Below are positions 59,242 through 64,000 of a stretch of DNA of 64,000 bases, in pieces. Positions within the stretch are counted from its first letter, which is position 1, and each line of letters begins with the position of its first letter. A program made the translations under genes and the position numbers. The DNA is from Bacterioplanes sp965233665 (GTDB lineage: Bacteria; Pseudomonadota; Gammaproteobacteria; Pseudomonadales; Oceanobacteraceae), in contig CBDDTG010000064.1 in NCBI GenBank assembly GCA_965233665.1, forward strand, positions 14,003 to 78,002. The letters are read 5' to 3'. The notes beneath the pieces were generated by a model. That model was not told the DNA's origin. It saw nothing but the letters and a program-made list of their open reading frames with translations, and did no database searches.

Positions 59242-60351
59242 ATGGCATCGACCATCAAGCTCGGCGCGGCACTGAGCCAACAGCTACAAGACCATGCTGT
59301 GAGTCGCCTGCCAACAGAGCAGAAAGAGGCTCCAGCCAAGGGGGCTGCTGGCTTTAACATTGAGCTGACCCTAACTTCGGGGCAGCGTATTCAAGTGCAA
59401 TTTGCCCAGCGCTTAAACGGCAGCTTGAAACACTTTTCCATCGCCAGTAGCAGCGAGCTCAGCAGCAGCACCGAGCAGCAAATGCGCCAGCTGGTTCGAG
59501 AGCTAGGCCACAGCGTCAGCGCCTTATTTGCAGGCAGCGAGTTTTCTGGCAGCGAGCACTCAGACCTGTTTGCGGCCCTACGTCATAGCGACGTTAAGAC
59601 AGTCGACCTGCAAGCCTGGCACAACAAGGGTAACAGCCAACAGCAGTTAAGTTTACAGCAGCAACGCCACAGCGATGGCGCCTTGGATATGGACGGCCAA
59701 TGGCAACAACGGCAAGACAATCAATACAGCGAGCACGGCTTTGATGGTTTTCGCCGCGGCTTTGATCAGGCGGCCTTGCTAGGACACAACGACTTGGCTT
59801 GGCTGCAACAGCAGATACAAACATCCAGCGACGGTTTAGCGCCACAAGTCAGCGGCTTCTTTGAGTCGGCGATGAGCGCCTTGCTACAAACGCGCCGAAC
59901 AAGGGCAACAATGGTTGCAACGCTTGGGCAGCGATGCGGCCAGTGCCCAGCAGTTTTATTGCAAAAACCGTGGAGCAACTGGCGCCAGCCCTATTCCCCC
60001 GCCGCCAGCAATGCCTTGCCCGATTTTCGCGCTGAGTTTTTTAGCCGCAGCCAACAGCAAGGCCAGCCACCTTGACGAACAGCTGTCGCTAAAACTGACG
60101 CAAACCAGTTTTAAGGGGCAGCAAGATGAGCATGCGTCGCCTTTGCAAATCAAATCCGGCGATTGGATATGTGGCGTTTACTGGATGGCCAACAGCAGCA
60201 CATTCAAGCCGCTGGCAACAACGTGAAGAAGTGAGGCACAGGTACGACAACGGTGTATTAACCGACACACAGTACCGGCTGGATTCACAGTGGCAGCAGC
60301 AGCGCCCGGGCAGCTGCCCAAGCGCCAGCAAATTCATTTGGCACAGGGTTA
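59242..60351 (+). pseudogene. Frameshifted hypothetical protein, probably intact in the genome
   Basis: Start ATG 59242 with AGGA 8 bases upstream (the TTG at 59236 is less likely). The first ~215 residues read smoothly and are Gln/Ser-rich, with TSGQRIQVQFAQRLNGSLKHFSI. From 59889 the frame shifts repeatedly by one base at or beside homopolymers (near 59889 AAA, 59957 TTTT, 59999 CCCCC, 60040 TTTTTT), with good protein resuming each time. The likely end is near 60351. I do not recognise the family. I treat the shifts as sequence errors. Confidence 0.6.
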
Positions 60352-60487
60352 AACACCCGTTGCTATGCACCATAACGCTGACGGCAACTCACGGTTTTTA
60401 AGATGTGAAGGCACCGGCCTGTTGATATACTCACGTGTTTTCGCCCGAGCAGATCGGGCATGATGGCTATTTATACGAGAGGTTTGC

Positions 60488-61046
60488 GTGAGCACAGAGT
60501 CCACCCCCAGTCAGTTTCAGGATACTCAGCAACTGCTTAGCGAGGACGGTTTTCGCGTCAGCAACATCTGGTATCACGGCACCGCATCCGGTCTGCTGAG
60601 TCGATTCAGCAACAAGGCTTAAAAGGCACCGGCGACGCCGAGCTGATGTCACGCCAGCAGCATTTGCTAAAAACCATGGTCACAGCAGCATCGGCAGTGA
60701 CGATCCGGTATTTTTAACGCAGAGCAAAGAGCTGGCGTATTTCTGGGCGCAACAAAAAACCCACAGCCGCAACTTGGCCTTTCAACAAAACGAAGCGCCC
60801 GTCGTCATTGCAGTGACCCTGGCGGATGAGGAGCAATCCACTGTTCGTCCAGATGCCGGAGGTGCGGCATTGGTACTAGAGCCCGGCAATGCCTACATGA
60901 CCTTTCTCAAAGCGCTGTATGAAGCGCATGGCCACACTTTAGAAGATGCCAATCCGCTGGCCATGCCACGCGATTATTTCCTCAATAAGTTAGGCCTGGC
61001 ATACCGCCAAGCCCCCATTGCTGCTGACGCCTTAACCGTGCTTTAA
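60488..61046 (+). pseudogene. Frameshifted gene, possible ADP-ribosyltransferase-like protein
   Basis: GTG start at 60488 with GAGAGG upstream. Two one-base losses (near 60600 and at a GG at 60679) break it. Joined, it reads VSNIWYHGTASGLLS-SIQQQGLKG and then ELAYFWAQQKTHSRN, ending at TAA 61046. An H-G-T followed by an Ile...Gly-Leu step and a later A-x-x-W/Y segment is how Tpt1/PARP-like ADP-ribosyltransferase folds often begin. That is pattern memory only. About 186 residues. The stop overlaps the convergent LysR stop. Confidence 0.5.
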
Positions 61047-61971
61047 CTGGAGGGCGGCAGCGCTAAATTATGCGCTGCAATAGGTTTGCTTAAAAAGTCG
61101 ATAAACGCGCGCACACCGGATTGGGATAAGTGCGCGCTACGTAAACGGCATACACCCGACCGCCATCGCCACCTTGCAGCCCAGCCTGCCAATCGGTTAA
61201 ACACGGTTCTAACTTAGCCTGCTCGACGGCTGGCTGCAGCAGCCAGCGGGTAGCTGAACCACGCCGGCACCGGCTTCTGCCGCGGCCAACAAAGGAATGC
61301 CACCGCGTGAACTGAGCGTACCTTGCGGAGCAAACACGGACTTGCTCTCCCTGGCGACGAAAGTGCCAATAGCTGCGCTGTCTGCCGCGGCTCAACAGCA
61401 AACAGTTGTGCTGCAGTAACTCCTCCGGCAGCGTCGGTTTGCCATGGCGCTGCCAGTAGCTCGGCGCCGCTGCCACCCAGGTTTCATTGCTCATCAAACT
61501 CAAGGCTTTAAGGCCTGAGTCTGCCGGACGGCGATGCGAATGGCCACGTCGACGTCTTCTTCTAACAGGTCGATCAGACGATTTTCATGGGCAAGGTCGA
61601 GCTGCACCTGCGGAAACTGCTGCATAAACGCCGTCAGTTTGGGCGCCAACTGCACGTGCCAAAGGCTTCAAATACTGAATACGAAGCGGCCCAGCAATTC
61701 GCTCAGGGTCATCTTGCACGCAATACTTCAACTCGTCGGCCTGTGCCACCCACGCCAGCGCGCTTGATAAAAGCGTTGGCCACTGGCGGTGAGCTTAAGC
61801 TGACGGGTCGAGCGTTGCAGCAAACTGGTGCCCAGCTCGCCCTCTAGCCATCATGGCACGCGCAACAGACGAAGGTGCCATGCTCAGCACCTGCGCAGCC
61901 TTAGAAAAACTGCCCCTGTTCCACCACCTTCAAAACACACGCGCCGCTGCACACCCTGACCACCTTTGCAT
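61043..61971 (-). pseudogene. LysR family regulator, frameshifted
   Basis: Pieces of a LysR protein lie in changing frames: an HTH part (FSKAAQVLSMAPSSVARA, then a recognition segment), a linker (STRQLKLTASGQRFYQRAL), an effector domain (WVAAAPSYWQRHGKPTLPEELLQHNCLLLSRG; then a GGIPLLAAAEAGAGVVQLP read across a shift) and an end RAFIDFLSKPIAAHNLALPPSS. At least five shifts. Divergent from the decarboxylase-like gene, with palindromes between, as is normal for LysR pairs. Confidence 0.75.
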
Positions 61972-61981
61972 TTAATGCAAA
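61965..61981. promoter_or_regulatory. Palindromic LysR-type operator candidate
   Basis: TTTGCATTTAATGCAAA is a perfect 17-bp palindrome overlapping the putative LysR start. ATGCATTCTATGCA follows at about 62000. They sit in the gap between LysR and the divergent AhpD-like gene. Confidence 0.5.
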
Positions 61982-62061
61982 ATTAAAACCGAAAACTTAT
62001 GCATTCTATGCAAACCAGTCAAACCCTAAACTGGCTACACATCATCAATGAGGAACAACAG

Positions 62062-62536
62062 ATGAGCCGAATCGCTTTTTCACCAAATCCCCAAAGACAT
62101 GCTGGCCGGTTTAATGCGTACTGAAGACACGCTGAGCCAGTTAGAGTGGATCGACACCGCACGCTGGAGCTGGTGCGATATTACATTTCTGCGTTAAATG
62201 GCTGCGCTTACTGCTGGGACATGCACTACAAGGAAGCCTTGCATCATGGTGAGCAACCCGAGCGCCTGCATGCCATCGAACATTGGGCCTCCTTACCGTT
62301 TTATTCCGAGCAAGAGCAAGGTCTGCTGCGCTGGGCCAAAGCTTGTGTAACTAAGCAGGCAGAGGACAGTGAAAAGCAGGCGGCCTTCGCCAACTGCGTG
62401 AGAATTATGATGAGGCGCAAATCGCCTGGCTGACCTTGGTGATCAGCCAATTGGCACAATGGAACTTACTGGTCAAAGCGTTGGTTTTAGTGCCGGGCAC
62501 TATCAACCAGAACATCATCAACCAGGGCAACAATAA
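62062..62536 (+). pseudogene. Carboxymuconolactone decarboxylase/AhpD-like protein, frameshifted
   Basis: ATG 62062. Read across several one-base shifts it gives MSRIAF, QIPKDMLAGLMRTEDTLSQLEW, LELVRYYISALNGCAYCWDMHYKEALHHGEQPERL, FYSEQEQGLLRWAKACVTKQ, then AQIAWLTLVISQLAQWNLLVKA and GHYQPEHHQPGQQ. The CAYCWDMH motif is the AhpD redox CxxC with its His. About 155 residues. Probably a peroxidase-type or alkylhydroperoxidase-like enzyme controlled by the LysR gene. Confidence 0.78.
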
Positions 62537-62546
62537 AGCACCTAAT

Positions 62547-62579
62547 AAACGCCCGAGCCAATGGCTCAGGCGTTTTTAT
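62547..62579. terminator. Bidirectional terminator
   Basis: 13-bp stem AAACGCCCGAGCC / GGCTCAGGCGTTT with an AAT loop. One C-A mismatch on the plus strand becomes a U-G pair on the minus strand. A T-run follows on the plus side. It lies between the convergent AhpD-like and PAP2 genes. Confidence 0.85.
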
Positions 62580-62600
62580 CCGGCCGAATACGGCTGTGCC

Positions 62601-63228
62601 CTAACAGCCACCAAGAAATACCGCGACAGGTAAAATACACCAGAAACCTGCAAAAATCGTATCACTTAAAAAGTGCCCGCCCTGCATGATGCGCACAGCA
62701 CTCATCATCACACCTAAAGCAATGCCCCAATACAACCAGCTGCGACGACGAAATATCCATGCAACGCCATAAATAAAACGCCATGGCAGAGTGACCGCTG
62801 ACAAAGGATTTGCCGTTGCCTTCTTGGTTAATCACAAACGCGGGAGTAAACGCATCTGAGCCGCCAAACTGCTCCACCGCACGCGGCCGCTCACGCTGAA
62901 AGCCCTCTTTGAAAACACTGTGCACCAGAAGGCCTGGCCCAATCAGCAACACCAGCAATAAAAACAACCAGGGGTTGCGATGCTTAGGGCTCACACCACC
63001 GCGCACAAACGACAGACCAATGACGATGAGCATGATAGGAATAATAAAATGCGGCAGGTAGCGAAATACCCAATAAATGGCTTCGTTAATGGGATGATTT
63101 GATAGCGCCAACCCGGCAGTGACGGATCGTAAAACCACTGGCTAACGATCAAGTCCAGTTGTGGCCAAGTCACAAAAACAATCGCCAATAGAATGACGGC
63201 CATCCAATCCCAATGCTGTCCGCAGCAT
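62601..63228 (-). pseudogene. PAP2-family phosphatase, frameshifted
   Basis: Six-helix PAP2 protein read across at least three one-base shifts. The three acid-phosphatase motifs are visible: KEGFQRERPR, SGHSAMAFY, and AVRIMQGGHFLSDTIFAG. The start is probably the ATG at 63228, giving MLRQHWDWMAVILLAIV if one extra base is removed. About 208 residues. Acts on undecaprenyl or phosphatidylglycerol phosphates in this family; the substrate is not known here. Confidence 0.75.
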
Positions 63229-63283
63229 GCCGAATTCGCCTTTTGCAAAAAGCGCTCAGCATACCCGATTGCCTGGCCTTGGC

Positions 63284-64000
63284 CTACTGAGTCTGACCGA
63301 CCTTTACGCCCGCCAAACACAGCGTGCAAACCTCCGCGGGTACCTCCAATTGTGGGTAATGCCCAACGTCCGCCAGCTCAGTGATGTCATCACGCTCTAC
63401 TACTTGGCGATAGCGGGCCACCATGTGTGCCACCCGAAATGGGATCGGCACTGCCATTTATCAGATGCAAGCGATGCGGCCAGTCTTTTAAGGCACCGAC
63501 CCAACGCTGCGCTGCTGGCGCCTCTCTTTCATGTAGCCAATTAAACGCGGCAACACTCGTGGGCCATGGCGATGACTAAAAAGCGCCAACTGGCACTCAA
63601 ATCATCGCCCGACAGTGGCTGGCGACAAATACGCTGCAAACTGCGAGCAAGTTTTTTTCCGTCAGCCCCACGTACCATCCAACCGCCCAGCGGGCTGGCC
63701 AATAAGCGTTGCGACCATAACGGACGATGAGTTTCGGGAAATAGTCCACCGTTCAGCAAGGTGATTGACTGAAAGCATTGCTGTGACTGCTCCAGTTGGC
63801 GCGCCATTAGCTCTTTGAGTCACCGTGTCACCGTAATCGTGAGCCAAGATATGGCACTGCTCGATACCGAGGTGGCGCACTAACGCTTCCTGAATATCGG
63901 CCTGGATGGCGATGCAATAAGGAAATGCAGCCGGTTTATCGCTGCAGCCAAAGCCCAACATATCCGCGGCCATAAATCGTAGTGTTGTGCTAACCATCCC
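63284..64000 (-). pseudogene. Alpha/beta hydrolase, frameshifted, cut by window edge
   Basis: The N-terminus lies beyond the right edge. Read across shifts: FMAADMLGFGCSDKPAAF, ILAHDYGDTVTQ (nucleophile elbow with Asp, as in haloalkane dehalogenase/epoxide hydrolase-type members, not Ser), then ELMARQLEQSQQCFQSITLLNGGLFPE, SGDDLSASWRFL, and a terminal ITELADVGHYPQLEVP bearing the catalytic His. The stop is TAG at 63286-63284. At least three shifts. The HDYG elbow suggests an Asp nucleophile. Confidence 0.75.

Overview
The window is a stretch of gammaproteobacterial chromosome, most like a marine Oceanospirillales-type organism. The main pointers are the gene order of the frr-uppS-cdsA-dxr-rseP-bamA-skp-lpxD-fabZ-lpxA-lpxB-rnhB cluster, the DUF3450/TtpC/ExbBD/TonB operon, the ~531-residue isocitrate lyase, a DUF4212 plus sodium:solute symporter pair, and an RNA-guided-looking rpsB leader. 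This taxonomic placement is inferred from gene content only. No tRNA, rRNA, CRISPR array, prophage or intact insertion sequence was seen.

Layout. 1-2836 (minus): a three-gene operon of a retropepsin-like lipoprotein, a membrane protein with an inactive transglutaminase domain, and an ATP-grasp ligase cut by the window edge. 2953-3893: two complementary bacterioferritin subunits. 4165-7988: a DUF2947 protein, a PAS-GGDEF diguanylate cyclase, threonine synthase and a DUF3087 membrane protein. 8066-13079: a six-gene TonB energy-transduction operon closed by a strong terminator. 13745-19425: a di-heme cytochrome c lipoprotein, a three-repeat lipoprotein, a DUF2147 protein and a DUF4397 four-repeat lipoprotein. 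19800-24350: a two-subunit sodium symporter, an enoyl-CoA hydratase, a small outer-membrane barrel and a GNAT enzyme. 24382-29605 (minus): an adenine-deaminase-like enzyme, a desaturase with its reductase, and isocitrate lyase. 29838-32275: a small unknown protein, an HI0933-type flavoprotein and an acyltransferase.

32252-46579 (minus) is the essential core: rpsB-tsf, then pyrH-frr-uppS-cdsA-dxr-rseP-bamA-skp-lpxD-fabZ-lpxA-lpxB-rnhB. It joins translation, nucleotide supply, undecaprenyl and isoprenoid synthesis, phospholipid synthesis, outer-membrane protein assembly and lipid A synthesis. Divergent from rpsB are map and glnD. They are followed by a DEAD-box helicase, an M48 lipoprotein peptidase, a TatD nuclease, a porin, a small basic protein, a cation:proton antiporter, and a DUF1275/HPP pair facing a TetR regulator across two matching operators.

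From about 59.89 kb to the right edge every gene is interrupted by one-base shifts, often at homopolymers, while the conserved motifs stay readable across frames. Nothing similar occurs in the first 59.8 kb. I read this as poor sequence near a contig end rather than as six neighbouring pseudogenes, so the gene models there are approximate. The less ordinary signals are the regulatory repeats (paired TetR sites, a Pho-box-like array, a desaturase operator), the split bacterioferritin pair, the triplicated lipoprotein, a dispersed 17-bp inverted repeat, and a possible ADP-ribosyltransferase-like gene. I did not find a clearly new defence or mobile system.
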